A DNA stretch of 59,641 nt from Candidatus Acidiferrum typicum. GTDB taxonomy: Bacteria > Acidobacteriota > Terriglobia > Acidiferrales > UBA7541. The notes under the pieces were generated by a model. It did no database searches. It worked only from the letters and a program-made list of their open reading frames with translations, and had not been told where the DNA came from. Made by a program: the position numbers and the translations under genes. The DNA lies in assembly GCA_002478115.1 (NCBI GenBank), contig DLMH01000169.1, positions 1 through 59,641 of the forward strand. The letters are read 5' to 3'. Shown one piece after another: positions 18,586 to 27,115 of this stretch. How positions within the stretch are numbered: position 1 is the stretch's first letter; each line of letters opens with the position of its first letter.

Positions 18586-19976
18586 TCAACCCTCCGGCCC
18601 TGCATGGAATCCGCTTCCTGTTTCATCCGCCGGGTCAGGCTTCGCAGATAGCCTTGGAAGCCGGGGACCTTCAGGCGTTCGGGATCTCGCCAGACATTGC
18701 CTGACGCCGCGTAAGCAAAGACCGCGATAAGGGGTGAGAACGAATAGGCTTGCGCAATCTGCTCAGGTGATGCGACGGAGCTCCAAATGCGAGAGTAGGA
18801 GCCTCTCAACCCACTCTCGAGGGTCGCAAGTTGCGGATAGTCTTTCCGCAGATGCGCAAGAAAATATTCAAAGGTCAGGAATGGATGGCCGACGTAGGCT
18901 TCGGCCCAGTCAAGGAAAGTGCAGCGCTCGGGGCCGACAATGATATTGCCGGGATTGAAATCGCTGTGGCCCAACGTACCGGGGATTCTCAGCGCCCCCA
19001 GGCGCTGAAGAGCGTCCTTCAATACTGCACTCATGTCCGATAGTTGCTGTTGGGAGAGAATTGGCGGCGGCACCTTCAATTGCTGCCTCATTAGCTCGGC
19101 CATGCTATCAAGGAAGGGGTCAACCAATTCGAGTAATGCCGCCAAGCGCAAGTCCCGGCACCCGGCCTCCAAGAGCTCGTCTTCTAGTCCAATGGATTCG
19201 ATTTGCAGATTAGCGAACGTGGTTAGGGCAGTTTGCCAGGCGACGGGATCTTGGACATCGTTGAGAGTTACGCCACCGCCATCGGCCATGAGCCACCCAT
19301 GCCATTCGGGTTTTGTTGCGAGGATGCTTGGAACATAATTGGGCAACGACCGTGCCAAGGCCTGCGAAATTGCGTATTCGTGAAGGTTTGGCGCGCCTAC
19401 AGCCTTGAACCAGAAAGCAGCGTCCGTCGTTTCGAAACGGATCAAACTGAACGAAGAGCTCGCATTCAGTTGCCGGAAATTGCCCGTGAGTCTGAACTTC
19501 AGGGGTTCAATCTGCTGCGCAATCCAATTGCAGAGCTCGCGCAGCCATCCTGGTTTGGCAAATGGACCTTCATTGCCAGTTTCAGTGTCGTGGGAGAGGG
19601 TCCGGAGGGCGTTGCAAATCCTACGGAAATCCTGCGCATCCCGAAAGGAATCAATCATCAGCGAGGAGATGGGGACCCACAAGGCTGTTGGGGAGACGGG
19701 GCCGTCCGGACGGACGCATTCCATTGCCTGCAAAAGGGTGCGAGGCGTCTCGCTTGTTGGTGTCTCGCAGGGGCACGTAAAAAGAGAATAGGCATCGAGG
19801 TTTAGATGCGTTTTCACTGCGTTTCTGATTGGCTCCGCGATTCTTTGCCACCGTGGGATATCAACGGAAGGCAATGAGTGGTACGGACCATCCGGCAGAC
19901 ACAAGAGTTCAGACCCACCGCGGCGAGTGATGATGAGGCGGTACGTGTCCCGGTCGTCTTGTTGTTGTGTGTTCAA
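18573..19976 (-). CDS. Aminoglycoside-phosphotransferase-like protein of RiPP operon
   Basis: A 467-residue protein. Residues about 180-467 form an APH/choline-kinase-like domain with the Brenner motif HSDFNPGN (His337, Asp339, Asn344) and the metal-binding FLDW (Asp356). Residues about 10-110 form a separate small alpha/beta domain (RLIITRR...LPSVDIPRWQRIAE) that I cannot name; a Nudix-like fold is possible but no Nudix box is visible. I start it at TTG 19976, which follows GAGAGGG and lies 19 bases after the B1 gene; the frame open to 20225 overlaps B1. It probably phosphorylates the peptide or a small molecule. Kinases are known tailoring enzymes in some lasso loci, but those are HPr-kinase-like. 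Confidence 0.75.
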   Translation of the reverse strand: MNTQQQDDRDTYRLIITRRGGSELLCLPDGPYHSLPSVDIPRWQRIAEPIRNAVKTHLNLDAYSLFTCPCETPTSETPRTLLQAMECVRPDGPVSPTALWVPISSLMIDSFRDAQDFRRICNALRTLSHDTETGNEGPFAKPGWLRELCNWIAQQIEPLKFRLTGNFRQLNASSSFSLIRFETTDAAFWFKAVGAPNLHEYAISQALARSLPNYVPSILATKPEWHGWLMADGGGVTLNDVQDPVAWQTALTTFANLQIESIGLEDELLEAGCRDLRLAALLELVDPFLDSMAELMRQQLKVPPPILSQQQLSDMSAVLKDALQRLGALRIPGTLGHSDFNPGNIIVGPERCTFLDWAEAYVGHPFLTFEYFLAHLRKDYPQLATLESGLRGSYSRIWSSVASPEQIAQAYSFSPLIAVFAYAASGNVWRDPERLKVPGFQGYLRSLTRRMKQEADSMQGRRVECLN

Positions 19977-19995
19977 ATTACCCTCTCGTGCGGGT

Positions 19996-20271
19996 TTATG
20001 CGCCGCTGTTTGGTGCGCGAGACTCGACAAGCCGGTGCTTTTCAAGGCACTCCAGGAATTCACGAACGTCGCGTTCGACAATGTCGGGACGAATGCGGAA
20101 TTTGCGGCTGATTTCCTCGACCATCTGGGTTTCCGGGCAACCACGCTCCAGCATTTCAAGGATTTTGGAGCCCACGAGATTGAGGGTGAACATTTGGCCG
20201 TGATGGATGTCGAGAATGACTGCACCGTCGCGGTCGTGAGTGCTCCGCACTCCTTCGGCTATCTTCAGCAC
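19996..20271 (-). CDS. PqqD-like RiPP recognition element (lasso B1)
   Basis: A 91-residue protein with the PqqD fold: beta-strands in AVILDIHHGQMFTLN, then helices (GSKILEMLERG, ETQMVEEISRKF, VERDVREFLECLEKHRLV). By family knowledge it binds the YxxP leader motif and presents the precursor to B2. A longer frame opens at 20364, but the GTG at 20271 has AAGGGGA at 7-8 bases and gives the usual family length. The 250 bases between this gene and the ABC gene hold no other feature. Confidence 0.85.
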   Translation of the reverse strand: MLKIAEGVRSTHDRDGAVILDIHHGQMFTLNLVGSKILEMLERGCPETQMVEEISRKFRIRPDIVERDVREFLECLEKHRLVESRAPNSGA

Positions 20272-20521
20272 CGGTTTTCCCCTTCCCTGCTGATTCCAAG
20301 AACGGATGAGAATATGCAGTGGACACTGCCATGAAAGTAGGCTGACATCCACAACCGCGTTCATTTGTTCGTGAATCAGGAAATGGAATTCGCAATTTAC
20401 TCTGAATAGGGCAGTTAGGGCCGCGAAACGCGAGAGTCCGCAGGCTGCACCCGTTCAGATTCGGGTCATGTTTTGGCGAATTTTAGTGAAGAGCTTGTAT
20501 TTGCCTGTGGAGGAATCTTTT

Positions 20522-22270
20522 TTAGGGCAGGTTGTCAAAGCGGCTCGCCTCCGAAGCACGATGCAACTTCGCATAGAAGCTCCCAGAGAGTTCCAGTTCA
20601 TGGTGGTGCCCGTCTTCGACAATTCTGCCGTGGTGGAAAACAAGTACGCGGTCCATCCATGCAACATTTCCGAGGCGATGCGAGATGAAGATGATTGTGA
20701 CTCCCGGCAGAAATTCGGGAATCCTGTGGAGGAGTAAAAGCTCCGCTGGAGGGTCCAGCGCGGAAGTCGCTTCGTCAAGAATCAATATGCGGGGCCTTCG
20801 CAACAAGGCACGAGCCAGGGCTAGTCTTTGCCGCTGGCCACCGGACAGTTGACACCCGGCAGGGCCCAGAGGCTCCGACAATCCGTGTGGGAGCGATGCG
20901 ACAAAAGAGCGGAGGTCAAGAAGATCGATGATTGCTTCCAGTTGCCGAGTTCCGACGAGTGGATTCCCCAGTCGAAGATTGTCTGCTAGAGTTTCGTCGA
21001 AAAGAACCGGAATGGCGGGTACGTAGCAGACCAGTGACCGAAACTGCTTCAGCGGTATATTTCTGACTTGGGATTCCCCGATGGTTATGGACCCACGGTC
21101 CGGGTCGTAGAGCCGCGCAGCGAGTTTCGCAAACGTGCTTTTGCCTGCGCCATTTTCACCAACGATGGCGACATGCGCTCCACTCTCGATGGAGAGAATG
21201 GGAATCGTCAGAAAGTCTCTCTTCCGCTTGTATCCGAAACACACACCGGTAAAACGAATATGACACACCGTAGAGTGCGGCATCGCGGGGCCGCAGTTTT
21301 GATCCCTCACAGTTGGGCGCAAGGCCAGAATTGCTTGGAGACGGCGGATGCTGGAAAAGGTTCGCTGCGCTCGTGCGTACGTTTCGAGGGCGCCACTGAG
21401 CGGGTCAAAGAGTTGGAAAACATAGCTGTAGAATGCGACGAGGCCGCCGACAGTCATGGCGCCGCGCAGAGCTGACCAAGCACCGAAACCTATGATGACC
21501 GCTGCTGCGGCCGCTATCGGAAGATTTGTCCAACTCGTGAATTGGATGCCGCCGGCGGCCAGCTTTACTTGGGAGCGGGCCACATCTGCAAAGAAATGAA
21601 ACGCTCGCCTTTCCTGCCTCTTTTCCTGTTGAAGTTGTTGTATCTGTAGAACCGAGGACATGTGCTCTTCAAGGAAAGCGCTCAGTTCCGCTCTCGTGGC
21701 GTGCACTTTGTCGGACCGTTCCGCGAGCAGGCCGCGAAAATGGTGACGAGCGAGAACAAACGCCGGAATTGCGGGAAGAACCAGCGCAGTCAATCGAGGG
21801 TTCAAGATCAGCATTGCGGAGAGAGTGAATGCGGTCACAAGCGCCGTGCGCAAGATGGCAGGAGCCAGGTCTGATCCGAAATACGCAACCTCCTCGATCG
21901 GCTCCCGAAGTGCATAGAGTCTCGCTCCCACGGGAGTGTTCTCGTGGTATTCGGCGGAAAGGGAATCTAATCTCTCAAGGATTTCCTTCCGAATAGAAAC
22001 CACGGTTCTTTGCGAAGCCAAAAGTGTCAAATACCCGCCAAGGCTCGACAGGATGGGCCGCAGCTCTGAACTTAAGAAAATCGCAGTAACTGTACAGATC
22101 AGCAAGGCAATGTTGCGATTTGGCAGGACGCGGTCGATTACCCACATGAGTACCAGCGGATTGACCAGTGCGAGCACGCTCGCCGCCGTAAGGCACAAAA
22201 AACTGGCCAAATGCCAGGCAAGAAGAGGCCGGATTCTCTGGTACAGCCACAGCAATTCCGAAGGAAGCAT
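20522..22270 (-). CDS. ABC exporter, fused membrane and ATPase domains
   Basis: A 582-residue half-transporter. Six membrane helices fill the first about 320 residues, then the ATPase domain shows Walker A (GENGAGKST), the signature LSGGQRQRLALARAL, Walker B (ILILDEATSALD) and the H-loop (ISHRLG). It lacks the N-terminal C39 peptidase domain found in bacteriocin exporters, so the leader must be removed by B2, as in other lasso systems. By position it is the D protein that exports the mature peptide and gives immunity. It is the first biosynthetic gene of the leftward unit. Confidence 0.92.
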   Translation of the reverse strand: MLPSELLWLYQRIRPLLAWHLASFLCLTAASVLALVNPLVLMWVIDRVLPNRNIALLICTVTAIFLSSELRPILSSLGGYLTLLASQRTVVSIRKEILERLDSLSAEYHENTPVGARLYALREPIEEVAYFGSDLAPAILRTALVTAFTLSAMLILNPRLTALVLPAIPAFVLARHHFRGLLAERSDKVHATRAELSAFLEEHMSSVLQIQQLQQEKRQERRAFHFFADVARSQVKLAAGGIQFTSWTNLPIAAAAAVIIGFGAWSALRGAMTVGGLVAFYSYVFQLFDPLSGALETYARAQRTFSSIRRLQAILALRPTVRDQNCGPAMPHSTVCHIRFTGVCFGYKRKRDFLTIPILSIESGAHVAIVGENGAGKSTFAKLAARLYDPDRGSITIGESQVRNIPLKQFRSLVCYVPAIPVLFDETLADNLRLGNPLVGTRQLEAIIDLLDLRSFVASLPHGLSEPLGPAGCQLSGGQRQRLALARALLRRPRILILDEATSALDPPAELLLLHRIPEFLPGVTIIFISHRLGNVAWMDRVLVFHHGRIVEDGHHHELELSGSFYAKLHRASEASRFDNLP

Positions 22271-22452
22271 GTTCCGTATGAATTCCGAACGGCCGGCTGC
22301 GATTCAGCCCGATGGAATAACCTAAGCGCGTTGCCAGGTCGAGGGCCAGAATAAAGCCAAAGTGTTCGAGATTCCGACATGGGAGGACGAAAAGCGATGA
22401 AAACAAGGGAACAATGGGTTATCGGATAAAAGCCGCGCTGTTCGCTATAGGG

Positions 22453-24129
22453 TCAACTTCTGGCTGCAATCCGTCTCAAGACGGTCACAACTTGGCCGAC
22501 TATCTCTGCGTCGCCTCGACTCTCATGAAGTTTAGGACTTGAGGGCCTTGCAGAGAGCGGGTGGAGTACGGTTATGTTGTCCGCCAGAGCGAACCGCGCG
22601 CAAAAATACGATCCGTCGCGTCGGGCAAGGAGATATACGGGCTGCTTCCACTCCGGTTCCGTTTCCGAAACGACGGCTGTTTTCATGCGTTGGTTGACAA
22701 CTAAGAATGCTGCACCTCGCAGTGGGGCATGAAAGTCCTGCCCCATTTCTCCGGCCCAGAACACATCGCGCAGTGCAAGGCGCGACATGCCGCAGAGTTC
22801 CGGAAGTGCGTTACGGAGAAACAACGGGATCTCTTCGAAGCGGTCCACGAGAAGATTGATGAAGGAACCTCCTTTCGTTCCTTGTGCCTCTCGATGTTTA
22901 CGGCGTGAACTAGCAGCCCGATGTGCGGTTTCTGTTAAGGCTTCTGGGATCGCTTTCTGCCCGAGTTTGTCCATGGCGAGCCCCGATGCTTCCAGGAAGT
23001 GCCAAAACCCGATGGAGTAGAGCGTGCAAAGGGTCACGACCTTATGGATGTGACGTGGGGGTGCTTCGGCGGATTCGTAATCGGAGAGGGAGCCGATAGC
23101 TGTGAAATAACGTTGATCGCCGAGTTCCTGCGCTATCCTGCGACTCATGGCCGATGCCTGCCGGAAGGACAAGCCGGCGCACTGCCTGCCTTTGCGGAGC
23201 AAGTGACGGAAGTCAGTGCCGGGAGCATCGGGTTGGAGGAGTTCCCGGCTTTTCGGAGTTGGGAGCGTTCGGAAACCCGAGGCAAGGCTCCTTTTTTTGA
23301 GGCTCCGGATTTCCATATCTATTGCCCCCAGGATTTTGAGTTCGGTTCCGATCTGAAGTTCCATTCGCGGCGCGGTTAGTTTTGTAGACACGAGCGCGAC
23401 CCTGCGTGGCGCAACTTGTTGCAGGCGGCAGCAATTCAGACCCCGAGCGTGTTCTACGAGGAAGAGATCATGGGAGACCTTGCCGCCCGCTGCCGCTAGC
23501 CTCACTTCGGTAGCACGAGGGTCGGCTCGGACAATGCTGCCCGGAAGCAGTTCGGGGAAGCAGAAGTCATCCTCGGTCCCGACCTTCGCGTAGATGAAGG
23601 ACACCCTGTTGATTCGCTGAAGTGCGGCGACTCGTTCCGTGACGTTTTGGGTGAGGATCTGAATGAGCGGAGTTATTCGCAAAGGCGGATCGCCTTTCCC
23701 CTCGAACCATTGAACAAGCGCGTGGCTATCGTAGAGGGCTGAGTCGAAGAGCATTGTCTGCGGGAATGACAGGCGCATCTGTAAGCGCGGAATGTCGTCC
23801 AAATGGAGGCCGAACACAGACAGCCACTGGATGAGGCTGTAGCCGGAGACGCAACTGAGTGCGATGAGCTGATAAATGTTGGGCGTGAATCCCTCATCGC
23901 GCAAATCAAAGTAGAGGTTGTGAGGAATGTGATAGAGCGATTGTCCTGGGAACAATCTCCGAGATTCCTTGGAGACTTGCAATAGACTCATGTTTCTCCT
24001 GCGCAGAATCTCACGAAGTTTCTCTGCCGGTTTGAGGCCGGGATGGAGCGCCGTTTTTCCGAGCACGGTCGTATAGGGTGTTTTTGATAGTTTCGTTTTC
24101 CCAAATTCGGGGTGCGTCTGGTGTCGCAT
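22453..24129 (-). CDS. Duplicated HTH plus S24-like regulator
   Basis: A 558-residue protein built from two copies of one unit. Unit 1: HTH-like region (about 33-115) and a C-terminal beta-rich domain (about 185-275) containing LPGS (195-198). Unit 2: HTH-like region (about 305-390) and a second beta-rich domain (about 460-550). The same unit occurs once in the divergent neighbour. The beta-rich part resembles the LexA/S24 sensory fold, but I see no Ser-Lys dyad. It lies 182 bases upstream of the ABC gene on the same strand, so it may control or be co-transcribed with the RiPP operon. That role is inferred. Confidence 0.7.
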   Translation of the reverse strand: MRHQTHPEFGKTKLSKTPYTTVLGKTALHPGLKPAEKLREILRRRNMSLLQVSKESRRLFPGQSLYHIPHNLYFDLRDEGFTPNIYQLIALSCVSGYSLIQWLSVFGLHLDDIPRLQMRLSFPQTMLFDSALYDSHALVQWFEGKGDPPLRITPLIQILTQNVTERVAALQRINRVSFIYAKVGTEDDFCFPELLPGSIVRADPRATEVRLAAAGGKVSHDLFLVEHARGLNCCRLQQVAPRRVALVSTKLTAPRMELQIGTELKILGAIDMEIRSLKKRSLASGFRTLPTPKSRELLQPDAPGTDFRHLLRKGRQCAGLSFRQASAMSRRIAQELGDQRYFTAIGSLSDYESAEAPPRHIHKVVTLCTLYSIGFWHFLEASGLAMDKLGQKAIPEALTETAHRAASSRRKHREAQGTKGGSFINLLVDRFEEIPLFLRNALPELCGMSRLALRDVFWAGEMGQDFHAPLRGAAFLVVNQRMKTAVVSETEPEWKQPVYLLARRDGSYFCARFALADNITVLHPLSARPSSPKLHESRGDAEIVGQVVTVLRRIAARS

Positions 24130-24281
24130 GGGGACAGGACCGGCCTCTCAGCAAAAAACCAGACGTGCATAGGGAAAATCGGGACCAATGTGTGAAAAAA
24201 GTGATTGCTGACCGTATTTGTTGCCGGGCTCCAAGTAAATAACAAAGTGGACACCGGGCATGTTGCAGGCATCATTTGGCT

Positions 24282-24299
24282 GGACAGTTAACGATGTCC
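24282..24299. promoter_or_regulatory. Inverted repeat in divergent regulator promoter region
   Basis: GGACA (24282-24286) and TGTCC (24295-24299) are separated by 8 bases, 20 bases upstream of the rightward regulator start and in the region shared with the leftward duplicated regulator. A third GGACA lies at 24249-24253. This could be an operator for one of the two related HTH proteins. Confidence 0.35.
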
Positions 24300-24318
24300 T
24301 CGTTACTATTGCCGCGAG

Positions 24319-25149
24319 ATGGGGTCACGGAGTCCTAGTTCGCGCCCTGGAGAACGTCTCAAAAAGCTCCGAGAGAGTCTGCGTTTGTCGCAGCGCGAAG
24401 TGGAACGGCGAGGCCAGAAACTGGCCCAAGTGAAGGGCAATCCGGATTACCTAATCTCCCACTCCTGGTTGCGGATGATCGAAAATGGCAAGTATGTTCC
24501 CGGAATTCATAAATTTTACTCGCTAAGTGTCATTTACCATCGTCGCTGCGAGGAGCTCTTGGCAATCTTCGGGGTCAACCTCTCGGACGCAGCCAAGGAC
24601 CAGGCGATGTTCAAATGGCCGGCAACCCACCTTGTGGGCGACTCGGCGGATACGGACGAGGGCACAATTCCTTTTCCGGTACGAGTGCGTCAGGAATTCC
24701 ATGCCGAGGGGACGCAACTTCTAACGAGACTGGTGCAAGTATGGGGAGAGGTGCCGATAACGCTGATTCGGCAACTCGACCTGCGGAGGTCGCTCTACGG
24801 CTACCTGGGCTTGCGCGACTACTCTCTCTACCCGGTAATCCTGCCTGGGTCGTTCCTGCAGATCGACCCTACAGAGACAAAGATCAAGACAGGCATATGG
24901 CGGCAAGAGTTGGAGCGGCCGATCTATTTCATCGAACTCAGGGATGGTTATGCCTGCGGTTGGTGCGAATTGAAAGATGGACAACTCATTCTGGTGCCCC
25001 ACATCACCTCACCGCAGCGGATTCGCAGGTTCTCCCATCTTAATGAGGCGGAAATAATCGGCCGAGTCACTGGAGTGGCGATGAGGATTGTCGGGGGTGG
25101 ATTGTCCCCACTGTCGGAATTACCCCGAGGGGGACATGGCAAGTCATAG
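24319..25149 (+). CDS. HTH plus S24-like regulator, single-unit form
   Basis: A 276-residue protein with an XRE-like HTH (about 11-80; GERLKKLRESLRLSQREVER and SWLRMIENGKYVPG) and a beta-rich C-terminal domain (about 170-262) containing ILPGSFLQIDP and ending in a GRVTGVAMRIV strand. The unit matches both halves of the divergent 558-residue protein. No catalytic dyad of LexA-type proteases is visible, so I call it a sensor or dimerisation domain only. It closes the RiPP region; the accessory island begins just after it. Confidence 0.75.
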   Translation: MGSRSPSSRPGERLKKLRESLRLSQREVERRGQKLAQVKGNPDYLISHSWLRMIENGKYVPGIHKFYSLSVIYHRRCEELLAIFGVNLSDAAKDQAMFKWPATHLVGDSADTDEGTIPFPVRVRQEFHAEGTQLLTRLVQVWGEVPITLIRQLDLRRSLYGYLGLRDYSLYPVILPGSFLQIDPTETKIKTGIWRQELERPIYFIELRDGYACGWCELKDGQLILVPHITSPQRIRRFSHLNEAEIIGRVTGVAMRIVGGGLSPLSELPRGGHGKS

Positions 25150-25183
25150 AAGTGAGACAGACCTCGTCCTGTAAACCTTCTTT

Positions 25184-25480
25184 TCAATGCTTAGGCTCCT
25201 CGTCCATGGCTAGCGCAGTCATTCCCGATGCGGAATTGACCCAGAACAGTGCCGTCTCTAGGTCCACGGAAAATTCGGTCATAATCGTAACGACAGTGTT
25301 TCGCATCAATTCCTTGGTTCGTTCCCAAATTGCGTCCTCTCGCTTCTCACGGGCAATGTCCGCTTGGGCTTGTTCCTCGGTGTCGTAGACGCCTACGGTC
25401 TCTTGATCCGAGTCGATAGCGACAAACTTGTCGCCGTCGCGCTCAATTCGGTATTCGAGTTTAGCTTCAGGAGTCGTCAC
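25184..25480 (-). CDS. Hypothetical 98-residue protein
   Basis: An acidic small protein that starts at a GTG with GGGAGGG about 7 bases upstream; the frame open to 25510 lacks such a site. Residues 8-60 look like a short beta-beta-alpha unit (YRIERDGDKFVAIDSDQETV, then an alpha stretch rich in Ala, Glu and Lys). No known motif. It lies just downstream of an ArdC-like gene in the same direction, so it belongs with the plasmid-type gene set. Confidence 0.6.
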   Translation of the reverse strand: MTTPEAKLEYRIERDGDKFVAIDSDQETVGVYDTEEQAQADIAREKREDAIWERTKELMRNTVVTIMTEFSVDLETALFWVNSASGMTALAMDEEPKH

Positions 25481-25569
25481 AGGTTTACCCTCCCGCCGCG
25501 AGAATACCAAAAGACTAGGCGATTTGCCGAGAGGACCCGCAAGGAATGCGCTCCGACATGACGCCTTGC

Positions 25570-26445
25570 CTAGGCGGCGTCCGGCTCAGCTTCGTGAGGT
25601 GCGGCGGTTTTGCCTTGGATAAGGTCGGCGGCCTTCTGTGCCTGGGACGCGGCGGAAACAAGCAACCGAGAATCGGATTTGAGCCGTGCAATCCACGTCT
25701 TGAGATAGGCGGCCGAGTTTTCAAGAGTCTTCTGCTCGATTCCTGCGATGCCGCACAGCATAGCGGCGGTCATCTCCGCGATCAGTTCCTCCTTCGAGTA
25801 GGATTCAGAACCAAAATGAGCCGGATTATCGAAGTTGTCCCGGTGCAAGCGCTTTGGGTGTCCTGTGCTATGACCCAATTCGTGAAATTCGGTGGCGTAA
25901 AATTCTTCCGATGAATGGAATAGGCCGCGTGCTGGCATACCGACCACGTCATTGCTTGGGGTGTACCACGCTTTGTCGGATTGCTGGAACGCTGGTGGAT
26001 TCGGCATGCTCGTCACAATCTGTTCGCACGTCTCGATCGGGTCGTTGGTACGGGTCTCCTCCAGAAGGGATGCGGGAATGTCTATCCCTTCCGTCTGCGA
26101 GAAATTGAACACACTGTAATAACGGAGCAGAAAAGGACGGGAAGTCTCTTTCCTGCCGTCTGGCGTGGTCGTCTCTTGCTCGTCGCCGACGTTCCAGAAG
26201 ATGACGGGGGAAGACTTTTCGCCCTTGCGAATTTTCCCGCCCAGCTTCGCTGCCTGATTGAACGTAAGCCAGAATCGTGAAGGGAACCCCTGCGAGGCGA
26301 GAGTAAAGACATTAAGGCCGCGATACTCCTTCTGCGTGATTAGGTTAGCGGGAGTCTGACAGGTCCAGGGCTTGCGCCAGGGAGCCACGCCGGACTCAAG
26401 CTGCTTGATAATTCTCTCAGTGATGATTTCGTAGACTCTTGGCAT
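25570..26445 (-). CDS. ArdC-like antirestriction protein 1
   Basis: A 291-residue ArdC-family protein. Residues about 1-130 form the single-stranded-DNA-binding domain (VYEIITERIIKQLESGVAPW) and residues about 150-265 the zincin-like metalloprotease domain with His188-Glu189-x-x-His192 (FHELGHSTGH). ArdC proteins ride on plasmids and integrative elements and protect incoming single-stranded DNA from host restriction. The ATG has GGAGCGA at 7 bases. A large imperfect palindrome lies about 85 bases upstream. The last about 20 residues are Ala/Glu-rich and probably disordered. Confidence 0.9.
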   Translation of the reverse strand: MPRVYEIITERIIKQLESGVAPWRKPWTCQTPANLITQKEYRGLNVFTLASQGFPSRFWLTFNQAAKLGGKIRKGEKSSPVIFWNVGDEQETTTPDGRKETSRPFLLRYYSVFNFSQTEGIDIPASLLEETRTNDPIETCEQIVTSMPNPPAFQQSDKAWYTPSNDVVGMPARGLFHSSEEFYATEFHELGHSTGHPKRLHRDNFDNPAHFGSESYSKEELIAEMTAAMLCGIAGIEQKTLENSAAYLKTWIARLKSDSRLLVSAASQAQKAADLIQGKTAAPHEAEPDAA

Positions 26446-26538
26446 TGTGTTCGCTCCAGTTGTGTATTGCTTTCAGGCCCTTTTAGGGCATAAAAAACAA
26501 CATGCTTTACTGGAGGCGGACCCTGGCCGTGGGTCGCG

Positions 26539-26639
26539 GCTGTCAAGCCCCGGAGCGTATTTCAGCGAAGCCCGGAGGGGCGCGGAAGCGAGCACGGTTG
26601 GGGCTTACCGAGCGGAGCTGCACAAGCGGGCTTTACAGC
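26539..26639. repeat. Large imperfect palindrome A
   Basis: GCTGTCAAGCCC (26539-26550) and GGGCTTTACAGC (26628-26639) pair with one mismatch around a GC-rich interior, and weaker pairing extends outward (GGCCG near 26525 with CGGCC near 26652). Its core CTGTCAAG is shared with palindrome B at 36.4 kb. It lies upstream of ArdC-like gene 1 and beside a ParB ghost, so it may be a replication, transfer or partition site of a former plasmid. Confidence 0.5.
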
Positions 26640-26691
26640 GAGGGCGAACTGCGGCCTATCCTACGCCGGGTAAAGCGTGTGACTCGTCCAC

Positions 26692-26728
26692 GAAAAAACG
26701 CGGGGCCGCGCGACTGACGCGGCCCCGC
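26692..26728 (-). terminator. Intrinsic terminator, minus strand
   Basis: A perfect 11-bp GC stem (26700-26710 with 26718-26728, loop CGACTGA) is followed on the minus strand by six T residues. It terminates leftward transcripts. It lies just after the stop of the ParB-like ghost, so it is probably the original terminator of that gene. Confidence 0.85.
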
Positions 26729-26748
26729 ATGGATTGGTGGTTTCTCTT

Positions 26749-26905
26749 TTAGTTCGACTTCGTTTTTGTTGTCTTGAGGAATGGTTTCTTTACCGGTTTC
26801 AAGAGTTCCTCTCGGACCGTTGCAGAAAGTCCCGCGGTGTCGCTTTTGTAGCGTGCAGCGGTGTGGGCGAGGTGCGAGTCTTTACGGGGCAGAGATTGTG
26901 GTATG
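26749..26905 (-). pseudogene. C-terminal ghost of a ParB-like protein
   Basis: Translated on the minus strand, this stretch gives RKDSHLAHTAARYKSDTAGL followed by SATVREEL and a Lys/Thr-rich tail before TAA. It aligns without gaps with the end of the intact-ended ParB-like protein at 34756-35940 (GKDSNLAQAAAHYKVDTAKL, then GSEVKAEL and a KTKK tail). Nothing upstream continues the homology and there is no start codon. The rest of 26906-27115 holds no gene I can support. Confidence 0.75.
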
Positions 26906-27115
26906 ACGCAGAGCCAAAACGAGCGCCTGGTGCCGCACTAGGCAGTCGAAATCCGTCGAACAGATAGTACGGTTGTTCGATGTCCGGCCACCACAATCAT
27001 CTTCATTGTCTTCAGGTCTGACCTAACTGAAATTAGGCAAGAGCCAGGGGAGATTGGTGAGATCGTTAGTTGCTTCCGGCAAAGCCGCCTGAGAAAATCG
27101 GGATGGACAAAGAGT

